Below are positions 8,801 to 16,335 of a DNA stretch of 64,000 bases, in pieces. The notes under the pieces were generated by a model. It ran no database searches. It saw only the letters and a list, made by a program, of their open reading frames with translations, and had not been told where the DNA came from. The position numbers and the translations under genes were made by a program. Position 1 is the stretch's first letter; every line of letters starts with the position of its first letter. This DNA is from an uncultured Prevotellaceae bacterium (GTDB lineage Bacteria > Bacteroidota > Bacteroidia > Bacteroidales > Bacteroidaceae), in contig CASGAM010000037.1 in assembly GCA_949299545.1 (NCBI GenBank), positions 107,453 through 171,452 of the forward strand, written 5' to 3'.

Positions 8801-10241
8801 CATATTGCGTCCCAATCATATTTATTTTAAAAACGCAATCATATACGATGCGAAAGGCTATGCAGGAAAAGGTGACCATTACGCTATCGTAAACGGCGCA
8901 CTCAACCATAACTACCTGTCAAACATGAGTTTCGATTTTGCGATCGATGCAAACAACATTTTAGGCTATGACCAAAAAGATTTTGGAGAAAATCCCTTCT
9001 GTGGAACTGCTTATGCCTCGGGACGCATCACCTTCAACGGCCGACCCGGAGAGGTAAATATCAACATTGAAGCACATCCGGAAGAAAACACTGTTTTCAC
9101 TTATAACTTGTCGGCCCCCACTACCCTGACAAGCAACCAGTTTATCACATACAAAAACAAGAACAAGCCTGATTCCGACACAGAATCAGCAACTGAGGCA
9201 CCTACCGTAAAAACTCCCGAAACAGACTTACGGCTCAACTTCAACTTAGACATTACTCCGGAGGCCACCATGAAAATCCTGATGGATCCAAAAGCCGGCG
9301 ACTACATAGCACTGAACGGAACCGGAAACATACGAGCCAACTTCTACAATAAGGGCGCTTTCACCATGTACGGAACATATACGGTCAACAATGGTATTTA
9401 TAAATTATCATTGCAAGACGTTATCCGCAAAGATTTCATTTTCAGCCAGGGCGGAACCATCACTTTCAGTGGCATCCCCAACGAAGCCACCCTCAACCTG
9501 CAAGCCGTTTACACGGTACCGTCCGTCTCATTAAACGACCTGAGTGCCCGTTCCACCTTCAGCCAAAACAATGTCAGAGTAAACTGTATCATGAACCTGA
9601 CGGGCAAAGCCACTTCACCCAACATCGGATTTGACTTCGACCTTCCGAATGTCAACGAAGACGAAAAACAGATGGTACGCAGTCTCATCAGTACAGAAGA
9701 AGAAAAAAACCTGCAAGTCATCTACCTGTTAGGTATTGGCCGCTTCTATACCTACGACTACCAAAACACGGAACAAAGCCAGTCTTCTGTTGCCATGAAA
9801 TCTCTCCTGTCGTCAACACTCAGCGGACAATTAAACCAAATGCTTTCAAGCATTCTCGGAAACAACAGCAACTGGAACATCGGAACCAACTTCAGTACAG
9901 GTGAGGTCGGTTGGAGCGATATGGATGTTGAAGGACTACTGTCAGGAAGACTTTTAGACAACCGCCTGCTCATCAATGGTAATTTTGGATACCGTGAAAA
10001 TACGACGACAACAAGTAACTTTATAGGAGACTTTGACATACAGTGGCTTTTAACCAAAAACGGCAATGCAAGTCTGAAAGCATATAGCAAAACCAACGAC
10101 AGATATTTCACCAAATCTTCGCTCACGACACAAGGTATCGGTATCGCCATCAAAAAGGATTTTAATTCCTGGCGAGACATCTTCAAGTATTTTGTTCCTA
10201 AAAAAAGGAGAGAAGCGTTCCTTCATCCTTCCAAGGAATAA
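5838..10241 (+). CDS. tamB: TamB/AsmA-like translocation-assembly giant protein (DUF490)
   Basis: The 1467 residues from TTG 5838 form a large inner-membrane-anchored, periplasm-spanning protein of the TamB/AsmA type, thought to help move lipids or outer-membrane proteins across the periplasm. An N-terminal hydrophobic anchor is followed by very long beta-rich repetitive sequence. The C-terminal third resembles the TamB family domain (GAFTMYGTYTVNNGIYK, FSGIPNEATLNLQAVY, and near the end LLDNRLLINGNFGYRE). The start is uncertain. In-frame codons continue upstream to 5739 without ATG, GTG or TTG and encode IKRLKKIFQKIVGTAFAIYC, a basic cap plus the first half of the membrane helix, as TamB homologues normally have. 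Translation may thus begin at ATT 5778 or 5766. It is divergent from nqrA. Family assignment is confident; the function in this organism is inferred. Confidence 0.88.
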   Translation: MLIALLYIPTVQRMVSSVVSYQLGEYFQTDIYVGKIDFGLFNRITLTDVDIKDQQHQPLLKAARISAKINIAPLFNRQIVISNVQFYGFDINLYQKDSISAPNFAFIINKFKSQENKERTIPDIRINSVLVRRGNVRFHRKDIAETPEKFNLQHIDISKISATASLKRFSEDSLNINIKKFSCTEHSGLTIKQLKFMVTANKNRASLSNFMFELPSSKASINNLEAHYKLCPEQTTPDKIFKGLFINDFQIKGYIFPPDLKAFDLRLGNADIPINFYSNISGGFDDINIDSIDINTLDNEIQFKASAQARYLLNKEKISGNVNIEKLSVNENALEQVISMYVPETRPFKPYLQMAGNWRLNGTLSSVPSKVEANIAIQTAAGGIMATATLSEQENFQAEFFTPGFNIDSLVHKDLRHAAFNIKCNGKLHKKAISEITFSGNFNKLTYKNYPYQNIKLEGRYLPLSAVNAKVVIEDPNLNLHADAFASLKKHNPHLKLNGSISDFSPGTLNLSEKYPDTRFGITFDTEFKGTDIDLMNGYFKTKNFYMETPTEKYGIDNLELTSYQKDDQREIILTSDFINAKLFGEFKFRTLIGNGQKLLHKYIPTFVKMPQHKGKKNKTDLLSLEIDIHDTKPIQKILQIPLEISEGSRIEGYFNSSKDELRLFASLPLINYNGQLFKDFSLYSGIQNDSIICGTYFNKNIGNTPVDFNLRVRAAEDNIYTRFFWDNNNTNVYRGEISANTHFGQNEEDDLVTKVNFLPTEIIINDSSWNIHSSSVLLTKDFIDINDFKIDQGYRHLIVDGYVSPHDNDTLKANLNGINLEYIFNIINFHVVDFAGTASGNVYATRLMTEPFIDAYLKVNRFQFNKAVLGNLDINGGWDQSKRSIFIDADILDEEAQARTFVKGNIKPGHQPESGLELLINTQNINLSFLNKYTDGIFTDMQGRASGWVRVFGPFKKINLEGDMLAHSARMTVNATNVTYHLLNDSVILRPNHIYFKNAIIYDAKGYAGKGDHYAIVNGALNHNYLSNMSFDFAIDANNILGYDQKDFGENPFCGTAYASGRITFNGRPGEVNINIEAHPEENTVFTYNLSAPTTLTSNQFITYKNKNKPDSDTESATEAPTVKTPETDLRLNFNLDITPEATMKILMDPKAGDYIALNGTGNIRANFYNKGAFTMYGTYTVNNGIYKLSLQDVIRKDFIFSQGGTITFSGIPNEATLNLQAVYTVPSVSLNDLSARSTFSQNNVRVNCIMNLTGKATSPNIGFDFDLPNVNEDEKQMVRSLISTEEEKNLQVIYLLGIGRFYTYDYQNTEQSQSSVAMKSLLSSTLSGQLNQMLSSILGNNSNWNIGTNFSTGEVGWSDMDVEGLLSGRLLDNRLLINGNFGYRENTTTTSNFIGDFDIQWLLTKNGNASLKAYSKTNDRYFTKSSLTTQGIGIAIKKDFNSWRDIFKYFVPKKRREAFLHPSKE

Positions 10242-10307
10242 AGTTTAACCTCACTTAATAGAACATAAACAGCTATTAATATGGATGTTACAAATATAAT
10301 TCGGCAC

Positions 10308-10315
10308 TATTTTTG
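10308..10315 (+). promoter_or_regulatory. -7 box, candidate promoter of nth
   Basis: TATTTTTG matches TAnnTTTG. If used, transcription starts at about 10321, at the first degenerate repeat unit, so the repeat array would lie in a leader of roughly 185 nt ahead of nth. No clear -33 box. Confidence 0.4.
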
Positions 10316-10318
10316 ACG

Positions 10319-10394
10319 CAACCGTTCCTTGCCGAAAATGCAAGCGGTCGCAGCAAAAATTACAAGCGGTCGCTTCTGCAAGGCGACAATTCAC
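10319..10394 (+). repeat. Modular 22/21-nt repeat array, site 1
   Basis: Two perfect cores CAAGCGGTCGC start at 10341 and 10363, exactly 22 nt apart. A degenerate core (CAACCGTTCCT) lies 22 nt earlier at 10319, and a truncated core (CGACA) starts 21 nt later at 10384. Spacers are the A-rich 11-mer agcaaaaatta after the first perfect core and the 10-mer ttctgcaagg after the second. The same core and both spacer types recur at 21142-21219 and 37611-37690. Confidence 0.8.
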
Positions 10395-10505
10395 GCTGCA
10401 TACGGGGCAGGACGGTCTATCTGGATAAAGCGAAAACAGAATCAAAGAACAGCAAATATTTTACCGACGACATGCAGATTAATACAATCTTCTAATGATA
10501 CATTC

Positions 10506-11237
10506 ATGAAAAAGCAAGAACTATACAACCTCGTCATCAACTACTTTGAAAAGAGCATGCCTGTGGCAGAAACAGAACTGCATTATGAGAATCCGTTTCA
10601 ACTATTGGTAGCCGTCATCCTGTCGGCGCAATGCACAGACAAACGCGTCAACATGATTACCCCGCCATTGTTCCGGGACTTTCCGACTGCCGAAGCAATG
10701 GCCGCCACCACACCTGAAGTGATATTCGAATACATCCGCAGCGTAAGCTACCCCAACAATAAAGCCAAACATCTTTGTGGAATGGCTCAGATGCTGACAA
10801 AGGATTTCAACGGCGAGGTGCCTTCAGACCTTGACCAACTGGTACGCCTGCCGGGAGTAGGACGAAAAACCGCCAATGTTATCCAAGCCGTCATTTTCGA
10901 GAAAGCCGCCATGGCCGTCGATACACATGTCTTCCGCGTAAGCCACCGCATAGGACTCGTATCTGAAAAATGTACTACTCCCTACAGCGTTGAAAAGGAA
11001 CTCGTCCGGCACTTTCCCGAACAACTCATCCCCAAAGCCCATCATTGGCTCATTCTGCACGGGCGCTACACATGTATGGCACGCAATCCCCAATGCGACA
11101 AATGCGGTTTACAGCCAGTCTGCAAACACTACCAACGGGTAAACGGTCTGAAAATACAAGATACGGCCGCGGCCAAAGTCTCCACCGGCAAAAAGAAAAC
11201 GGCGGCAAAAGCCGGACGAACAGCTGACGGCCGCTAA
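10506..11237 (+). CDS. nth: Endonuclease III (DNA glycosylase/AP lyase)
   Basis: This base-excision-repair enzyme removes oxidised pyrimidines and cleaves the abasic site. I place the start at ATG 10506, giving 243 residues beginning MKKQELYNLV; the longer in-frame reading upstream runs through the repeat array and is not conserved-looking. The helix-hairpin-helix LPGVGRKTANV carries catalytic K121, and D139 is in VDTHVFRVSHR. C190, C197, C200 and C206 (spacing 6-2-5) ligate the 4Fe-4S cluster. The last 30 residues are a low-complexity Lys/Ala tail beyond the family core. It lies upstream of pgk with a separate promoter between them. Confidence 0.96.
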   Translation: MKKQELYNLVINYFEKSMPVAETELHYENPFQLLVAVILSAQCTDKRVNMITPPLFRDFPTAEAMAATTPEVIFEYIRSVSYPNNKAKHLCGMAQMLTKDFNGEVPSDLDQLVRLPGVGRKTANVIQAVIFEKAAMAVDTHVFRVSHRIGLVSEKCTTPYSVEKELVRHFPEQLIPKAHHWLILHGRYTCMARNPQCDKCGLQPVCKHYQRVNGLKIQDTAAAKVSTGKKKTAAKAGRTADGR

Positions 11238-11301
11238 ACATGACATACGGCGGCCATACACACGCCCCGCTTCCTGGCTGTAAAATAAAACATCCCGCAG
11301 G

Positions 11302-11333
11302 CTTGCAGATTTAATGGAAAAAAGTTAATTTTG
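11302..11333 (+). promoter_or_regulatory. Promoter of pgk
   Basis: CTTG at 11302-11305 is separated by 20 nt from a perfect -7 box TAATTTTG at 11326-11333, matching the Bacteroidota arrangement. The implied leader ahead of the pgk ATG is about 50 nt. Confidence 0.65.
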
Positions 11334-11392
11334 CGTGGTTCTTAGATAAAGAACATGAACAAAGAAAACAAACCTTTTAAATATTAGAGATT

Positions 11393-12640
11393 ATGACTAT
11401 TGACAATTACAAGTTTGCCGGCAAAAAGGCAATCGTTCGCGTGGACTTCAATGTTCCATTGGATGAAAATGGTAAGATTACAGACGACACCCGCATCCGC
11501 GGTGCCCTGCCTACCTTGAAAAAGATTTTGGCTGACGGTGGTGCACTCATCATCATGTCACACATGGGCAAGCCGAAAGGCAAAGTCAACGCAAAGTTCT
11601 CTTTGAGCCAGATTGTTGACGCTGTTTCTGAAAAGTTAGGCGTTGCTGTCAAGTTCGCTCCCGATTGCGCCAAAGCTGCCGATGCTGCAGCCGCACTTAA
11701 ACCGGGCGAAGTTCTTTTGCTTGAAAACCTTCGTTTCTATCCGGAAGAAGAAGGCAAGCCTGTAGGCATCGACAAAGAAGATCCGGCCTATGAAGAGGCT
11801 AAGAAAGCCATGAAGGCTTCACAGAAAGAATTTGCCAAGACGCTGGCTTCTTATGCCGACTGCTATGTGAACGACGCCTTTGGAACAGCTCACCGCAAAC
11901 ACGCTTCCACAGCTGTTATTGCCGATTATTTTGACGCTGACAACAAGATGCTGGGCTACCTGATGGAAAAGGAAGTACAGGCCGTTGATAACGTGTTGAG
12001 CAATATCAAACGTCCGTTTACAGCCATCATGGGTGGTTCAAAAGTTTCTACCAAAATCGGTATCATCGAGAACCTGATGGACAAAGTGGACAACCTGATT
12101 CTTTGCGGCGGCATGACTTATACGTTTGCCAAAGCTCAGGGAGGCAAGATTGGTAATTCCATCTGCGAAGATGACAAACTTGACCTCGCCCTTGACATCA
12201 TGGCAAAAGCAAAAGCAAAAGGCGTTAATCTGGTATTGGGAACAGACTGCGTAGCAGCCGATGCATTCGCTAACGATGCCAACACACAAGTTTGCATGTC
12301 AAACAACATCCCCGAAGGGTGGGAAGGTTTAGATGCAGGTCCTGAAACACAAAAGGCTTTTGCAGCAGCCATCACCGGTGCAAAAACCATCCTTTGGAAC
12401 GGTCCTGCCGGCGTATTTGAGTTCGACAACTTCACTGCCGGCTCACGTGCTATCGCAGAAGCCATTGCCGAAGCAACAAAGAACGGTGCATTCTCACTCA
12501 TTGGCGGTGGTGACTCTGTTGCATGTATCAACAAATTCGGCATGGCCGACCAAGTATCATACATTTCTACCGGCGGCGGCGCGTTGCTCGAAGCCATTGA
12601 AGGTAAAGTTCTCCCGGGTGTTGCAGCCATTAAAGGTTGA
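11393..12640 (+). CDS. pgk: Phosphoglycerate kinase
   Basis: PGK is the cytoplasmic glycolytic enzyme that makes ATP from 1,3-bisphosphoglycerate. The 415-residue protein is of normal length. Visible motifs are [10 protein letters not shown] at the N-terminus, the substrate-site [38 protein letters not shown], and in the nucleotide domain [12 protein letters not shown] and IGGGDSVA followed by STGGGALLE. It has its own promoter and is followed at once by an intrinsic terminator, so it is probably a monocistronic, highly expressed gene; codon use is correspondingly regular. Confidence 0.98.
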   Translation: MTIDNYKFAGKKAIVRVDFNVPLDENGKITDDTRIRGALPTLKKILADGGALIIMSHMGKPKGKVNAKFSLSQIVDAVSEKLGVAVKFAPDCAKAADAAAALKPGEVLLLENLRFYPEEEGKPVGIDKEDPAYEEAKKAMKASQKEFAKTLASYADCYVNDAFGTAHRKHASTAVIADYFDADNKMLGYLMEKEVQAVDNVLSNIKRPFTAIMGGSKVSTKIGIIENLMDKVDNLILCGGMTYTFAKAQGGKIGNSICEDDKLDLALDIMAKAKAKGVNLVLGTDCVAADAFANDANTQVCMSNNIPEGWEGLDAGPETQKAFAAAITGAKTILWNGPAGVFEFDNFTAGSRAIAEAIAEATKNGAFSLIGGGDSVACINKFGMADQVSYISTGGGALLEAIEGKVLPGVAAIKG

Positions 12641-12677
12641 TTCCACGGAAAGAAACATACAATAACACATTTTGTGG

Positions 12678-12719
12678 AAGGGCAACTTGTACTACTACGG
12701 GTTGCCCTTATTTATTTTT
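12678..12719 (+). terminator. Intrinsic terminator after pgk
   Basis: Nine base pairs (AAGGGCAAC at 12678-12686 with GTTGCCCTT at 12701-12709) with a 14-nt loop, then the T-rich run atttattttt. Confidence 0.85.
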
Positions 12720-12732
12720 CAACATACGTCCG

Positions 12733-13695
12733 ATGAAAAAAATCATTCTCCTGTTCTTTGCCGTGCTGATATGCTGCGCCTGTTCGGACAAAGAAAACAA
12801 AAGACAGGCTATTCTTAAAGAACAAGCCCGACGCGACTCACTGGCACTCAAAGTGGCACTTATGCCGACAACGGACTGCCTGCCTTTCTTTTATGCCCAG
12901 AAATGTGGCATTTACCAACAATTAGGGCTTGAGGTACGGTTGCAGAAATTCAATGCACAAATGGATGTCGACACAGCTCTCATAAATGGATACGTCGACG
13001 TGGCCTATTCCGATCTCATTCGCGTCGCATTGCTTCAAAGCCGCGGTTACGGCCTGTATGCCATACTGCCGATGGAAACAGACATTACCCTGATGAGCAA
13101 CAAAAGCAAGCGCATGAGAAGTCTCTCACATCTTGAAGAACGCATGACGGCCATCGCACGCCATTCTGTAACGGACATGCTCTTAGACACCATCATCGCA
13201 CAAAACAAATTAGATGCAAGCACCATATACCATCCGCAAATCAATGACATTGCCCTGCGCTGCGACATGTTGCGCAACGGTACAATAGACGCTGCATTCT
13301 TGCCCGAACCATATGCCACGCAAGCCGCCATTGAAGGACACAGGCCATTATACGCCAGCAGCAAGCAGGGCATCCAAATCATGACAATGGCAGCCACAAG
13401 CAAAGCCATAAACGACTCAAGCAAACAAGAGCAAATCAAAATGCTTTTAAAAGGCTATAGTCTGGCTATTGAGGCTCTAAATGGCGAACCACAAAAAGAC
13501 TCTGTTCGCCACATTCTGGCAACATATCCCGTCAACCCGCAAACAGCCGATTCTCTCAAACTACCCCTCTACCGCATACCGGCACAAATAGAACCGGCAC
13601 AAATACAAGTTGCCATCCGCTTCTTACGTGGCCGGCGACTGATAAATGACACATACAAGGGCGACTCGCTCGTCAACGACATATTTATTAAATAG
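12733..13695 (+). CDS. SsuA/THI5-like substrate-binding lipoprotein (orphan)
   Basis: The 320-residue product starts MKKIILLFFAVLICCACSDK, a lipoprotein signal with the modified Cys most likely in CAC. The mature part resembles periplasmic binding proteins of the nitrate/sulfonate/thiamine-precursor class (NMT1/THI5, SsuA): KVALMPTTDCLPFFYAQKCG, then GLEVRLQKFNAQMDVDTALI, VDVAYSDLIRVALL, and AAFLPEPYATQAA. I start it at ATG 12733, just after the pgk terminator, because only this start gives a signal peptide. No ABC permease or ATPase gene is adjacent, so either they are elsewhere or the protein has another role. It is followed after 16 nt by the TPR gene, with which it may be cotranscribed. 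The ligand cannot be told. Confidence 0.8.
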   Translation: MKKIILLFFAVLICCACSDKENKRQAILKEQARRDSLALKVALMPTTDCLPFFYAQKCGIYQQLGLEVRLQKFNAQMDVDTALINGYVDVAYSDLIRVALLQSRGYGLYAILPMETDITLMSNKSKRMRSLSHLEERMTAIARHSVTDMLLDTIIAQNKLDASTIYHPQINDIALRCDMLRNGTIDAAFLPEPYATQAAIEGHRPLYASSKQGIQIMTMAATSKAINDSSKQEQIKMLLKGYSLAIEALNGEPQKDSVRHILATYPVNPQTADSLKLPLYRIPAQIEPAQIQVAIRFLRGRRLINDTYKGDSLVNDIFIK

Positions 13696-13711
13696 ATATA
13701 ACATCCACAAA

Positions 13712-15925
13712 ATGGACGCATCAAGTTTCAACCTGTTATACAACGACATAGAAAAAGCATTGTTAGAAAGCCGGCTGCAAGAAGCTTTGCAAGGTGTACA
13801 AGGACTTCTGTACAATATTTCCAATCCGGCATTATCCGCTGAAGCGGAAACCATCAGACAAGACTACAGCATGATGTTAAGTTTCATGCAACAAGGAGCA
13901 ACCGACCCCCAAAGAGAAAAAATCCACCAGTCATTGTTGCAAAAGACATTCTCATTGCTCGACAATGCGGCAAGAAGTTTTAAAACGGCCAATAGCAGCG
14001 GGTTATACGCTGAAACCTATCACAAAAGCCACAATAGCGGAAGTGCCTCCGCCGAACAAATAGAAAGCCAGATTACCCTCGTACAAGAAAAAATGGCAGA
14101 CGACCGTCTTCAGCCCGACACCACGGAAAAGGAACAAATGCTGACCGATGGACAAAAAACCTTGAACCGTCTTTACAATACACTGTTCGATTATATTTGG
14201 ACCGACGGACAGTCCAACACACCGGACAACGAAGCTCTCAAAACCTTCATCGACGAACAACAACCCATACGGCAATCATTGCTCATAAGTGCCGTGCATC
14301 TGAATTTAACTTCCTTTTTCGACCCACAGAAAGTCCGGCTTATCCTGTATTATTGTTCATCCGATCATGCAGAAGTGCGCGCAAGAGCCATCACTTGCCT
14401 CATGCTTACTTATATCAAATATTACAATCGCATGAAATGTTATCCCGATTTATGCCAAGGCATCGCATTACTCGGACAAGACCAACGTTTCAAAGACGAA
14501 CTAAGCATCCTGCAACGCCAACTTCTCCTTAGCCTTGAAACTTCCAAAGCAGAAAAAAAACTCAAAAACGAAATCCTCCCCGACCTGATGAAAAACAAAT
14601 TCTACCAACGCCACAAAATGGGGTTTGAAGAGATGGAAGAGGAATTGACCAACGCCCTTCAAGGCAAGCCAAACAAAGAATGGGAGAAGAGTAACCGGCA
14701 GATCGCCGACAGTATGAATAAAATCATTGAAATGAGCAAAGAAGGTATTGATATCAACCTTGCTACTTTCTCATCTACCAAAAACTATCAGTTCTTCAGG
14801 GATACAGCCAACTGGTTCGCTCCTTTTGAAAAAGAACGGGACGAAGTACGCAGCCTTTTCAGCAACGGACAAAACACCTCACTTTACACCATGCTCAGCG
14901 CTGGCAACTTCTGTGATTCCGACAAATACTCGCTTTGCCTGCTCATAAAACAATTTACCGGTAAAGAAAGAGATTTCATGACCGCACAATTCGACAGCCA
15001 AATGGAAGAGAATACCGATGAATTAAAACGCATTACAGACAAAAAGGGTAACATACAATATGAATACAGCAACTATCTGCAAAATCTTTACCGCTTCTTC
15101 AAGCTGCATCCCCAAAGATCACAATTCGACGATCCCTTCAAAATGGATCTCCTGCTCACGAAGTATAAACAGACGGCAGAAATCCTCAACACGCCGCAAT
15201 ATCTTACAGAAATGGCAGATTTCCTGATGAAACATGAGTACTATCAAGATGCCATCGCATATATAGAACAAGCCATGAAGTCCACCTCGGTCACAGCGGA
15301 AATGCTTCAAAAAACAGCCTTTTGCCATCAGCAAAACAACCAACCCAGCCAAGCCATCTATTATTACCAGCAAGCAGACCTGCTGAATCCTGACAACAAA
15401 TGGATTCTTCAACAGATGCATCTCTGCTATGCGGCCATGGGCAAACATGAACAAGAGCTGAAGTGCCTCGAAACATTGGAAGCGATGTCTCCCGAAGACA
15501 CACATCTTTCTTCAGAAACAGGCTTTTGCCTCATGCAGCTGAACAGATATGAGGAAGCAGCCAGGAAGTTCTATCAATTGGAGTTCAACGGTACACGCGT
15601 CTTGCCCTCATGGCGCGCCATTGCATGGTGTAACTTTAAAATGAACAAGTTTGAGCAGGCAGAAAAATATTATGGGAAAATACTATCAAACGAAAAAGTA
15701 AACTGGGAAGATTATCTCAATGCTGGCCATACTGCCTGGTGTTTAGGAAAACTGCCACAAGCCGTTGAGCTATATAAGACATATCTTGAGAAATATAAAC
15801 AAAAAGCAAAAGGCAGTGATTTACTGGAACCTTTTGATAACGATCGGGATGAACTCTGTGCACACGGCATCAAACCGTTAGACATCGCCCTCATGCGTGA
15901 CATTATCATCTCGCTACCGGCATAA
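13712..15925 (+). CDS. Tetratricopeptide repeat protein
   Basis: A 737-residue soluble protein (start ATG 13712, MDASSFNLLYNDIEKALLES) with no signal peptide. The N-terminal half is helical and of no family I can name. The C-terminal part, roughly residues 500-710, contains degenerate TPR units such as MLQKTAFCHQQNNQPSQAIY, WILQQMHLCYAAMGKHEQEL and GFCLMQLNRYEEAARKFYQL, and ends with SLPA. TPR arrays bind peptides or partner proteins, so a scaffold or assembly role is likely but unspecified. It lies 16 nt after the lipoprotein gene and is closed by a strong terminator. Confidence 0.8.
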   Translation: MDASSFNLLYNDIEKALLESRLQEALQGVQGLLYNISNPALSAEAETIRQDYSMMLSFMQQGATDPQREKIHQSLLQKTFSLLDNAARSFKTANSSGLYAETYHKSHNSGSASAEQIESQITLVQEKMADDRLQPDTTEKEQMLTDGQKTLNRLYNTLFDYIWTDGQSNTPDNEALKTFIDEQQPIRQSLLISAVHLNLTSFFDPQKVRLILYYCSSDHAEVRARAITCLMLTYIKYYNRMKCYPDLCQGIALLGQDQRFKDELSILQRQLLLSLETSKAEKKLKNEILPDLMKNKFYQRHKMGFEEMEEELTNALQGKPNKEWEKSNRQIADSMNKIIEMSKEGIDINLATFSSTKNYQFFRDTANWFAPFEKERDEVRSLFSNGQNTSLYTMLSAGNFCDSDKYSLCLLIKQFTGKERDFMTAQFDSQMEENTDELKRITDKKGNIQYEYSNYLQNLYRFFKLHPQRSQFDDPFKMDLLLTKYKQTAEILNTPQYLTEMADFLMKHEYYQDAIAYIEQAMKSTSVTAEMLQKTAFCHQQNNQPSQAIYYYQQADLLNPDNKWILQQMHLCYAAMGKHEQELKCLETLEAMSPEDTHLSSETGFCLMQLNRYEEAARKFYQLEFNGTRVLPSWRAIAWCNFKMNKFEQAEKYYGKILSNEKVNWEDYLNAGHTAWCLGKLPQAVELYKTYLEKYKQKAKGSDLLEPFDNDRDELCAHGIKPLDIALMRDIIISLPA

Positions 15926-15948
15926 GGATTCTAACATTCCCCATACAC

Positions 15949-16043
15949 ATCCGGCCGCGTTTTTCTTTCATGTAGGATAAATCGTTTTTATCCTGACAAT
16001 CTATCATTATCAATAGAAGGAAAAACACGGCCGGATTTTTTTT
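15949..16043 (+). terminator. Branched terminator hairpin after the TPR gene
   Basis: Arms 15949-15969 (ATCCGGCCGCGTTTTTCTTTC is 21 nt; key parts CCGGCCG and GTTTTTC) and 16016-16036 pair over 21 positions with two wobble pairs. The loop contains a second hairpin, AGGATAAA at 15974-15981 with TTTATCCT at 15987-15994. Eight T residues follow at 16036-16043. Confidence 0.8.
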
Positions 16044-16166
16044 ATTGTTATAAAACCGGTTCAATCAAAATATAGAAAGCCAACACAAATATACCCGACC
16101 GGTTTTTATTGCTGTAAAAACGGCTTCAATCAAAATCCAAAAGGCAAACGTACAATTACCGACCAA
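16031..16166 (+). repeat. Imperfect 68-nt direct repeat upstream of the porin
   Basis: Two units begin with CCGG at 16031 and 16099. Both read CCGG, a T run, ATTG(t/c)T(a/g)TAAAA, (C/A)CGG(t/c)T, then CAATCAAAAT, then an A-rich stretch. The period is 68 nt. It is not coding and I know no family for it. Confidence 0.6.
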
Positions 16167-16215
16167 ACATACGCAGCAAACTAACCCGTTTGTAATCAGT
16201 TGCCTTTTAACTCTT

Positions 16216-16245
16216 ACCATTATAATAATGGTGAATGAAATTCAC
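16216..16245. promoter_or_regulatory. Two abutting palindromes, candidate operator of the phosphate porin
   Basis: ACCATTAT-A-ATAATGGT (16216-16232) is a perfect 8-bp inverted repeat and is directly followed by GTGAAT-GAA-ATTCAC (16231-16245). They lie about 45-75 nt before the weak -7 box at 16289-16296 and about 90-120 nt before the porin start, as expected for an activator site. The identity of the binding protein is unknown. Confidence 0.45.
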
Positions 16246-16288
16246 GGTATTTTATTTTAAACGTAATATAATTGAAACACAAAATACG

Positions 16289-16296
16289 GAACTTTG
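16289..16296 (+). promoter_or_regulatory. Weak -7 box upstream of the porin
   Basis: GAACTTTG differs from TAnnTTTG in the first base. A weak box is consistent with an activated, phosphate-controlled promoter, but this is only suggestive. Confidence 0.35.
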
Positions 16297-16335
16297 CAGC
16301 GAGAAAAACAAGTAGAACGATATTAAAAACGCATC

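Larger units (their letters stand above)
10242..10505. other. Intergenic region tamB-nth: promoter and repeat array
   Basis: This 264-nt gap contains a -7 box at 10308-10315, then a short array of the modular repeat found at two other places in the window, then about 110 nt with no feature I can recognise. No terminator is evident after tamB. Confidence 0.5.
15926..16335. other. Intergenic region TPR gene-porin: terminator, direct repeat, palindromes
   Basis: This 410-nt gap holds a large terminator hairpin (15949-16043), a 68-nt imperfect direct repeat (16031-16166), two adjacent palindromes (16216-16245) and a weak -7 box (16289-16296). It is the control region of the phosphate uptake block. 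Confidence 0.6.

Noticed and set aside
10341-10373. Cores as DNA uptake signal sequences (ACAAGCGGT is the Actinobacillus type)
   Set aside because: One unit in each of the first two arrays reads ACAAGCGGT exactly, but the other units are preceded by G. The copies are confined to intergenic arrays rather than dispersed singly, and the host is not a Pasteurellacean; the match is probably chance.
10329-10505. N-terminal extension of Nth
   Set aside because: The extra residues are translated repeat array; the conserved enzyme begins at ATG 10506.
12733-13695. Complete ABC importer at the SsuA-like lipoprotein
   Set aside because: No permease or ATPase gene is adjacent; pgk lies before it and the TPR gene after it.
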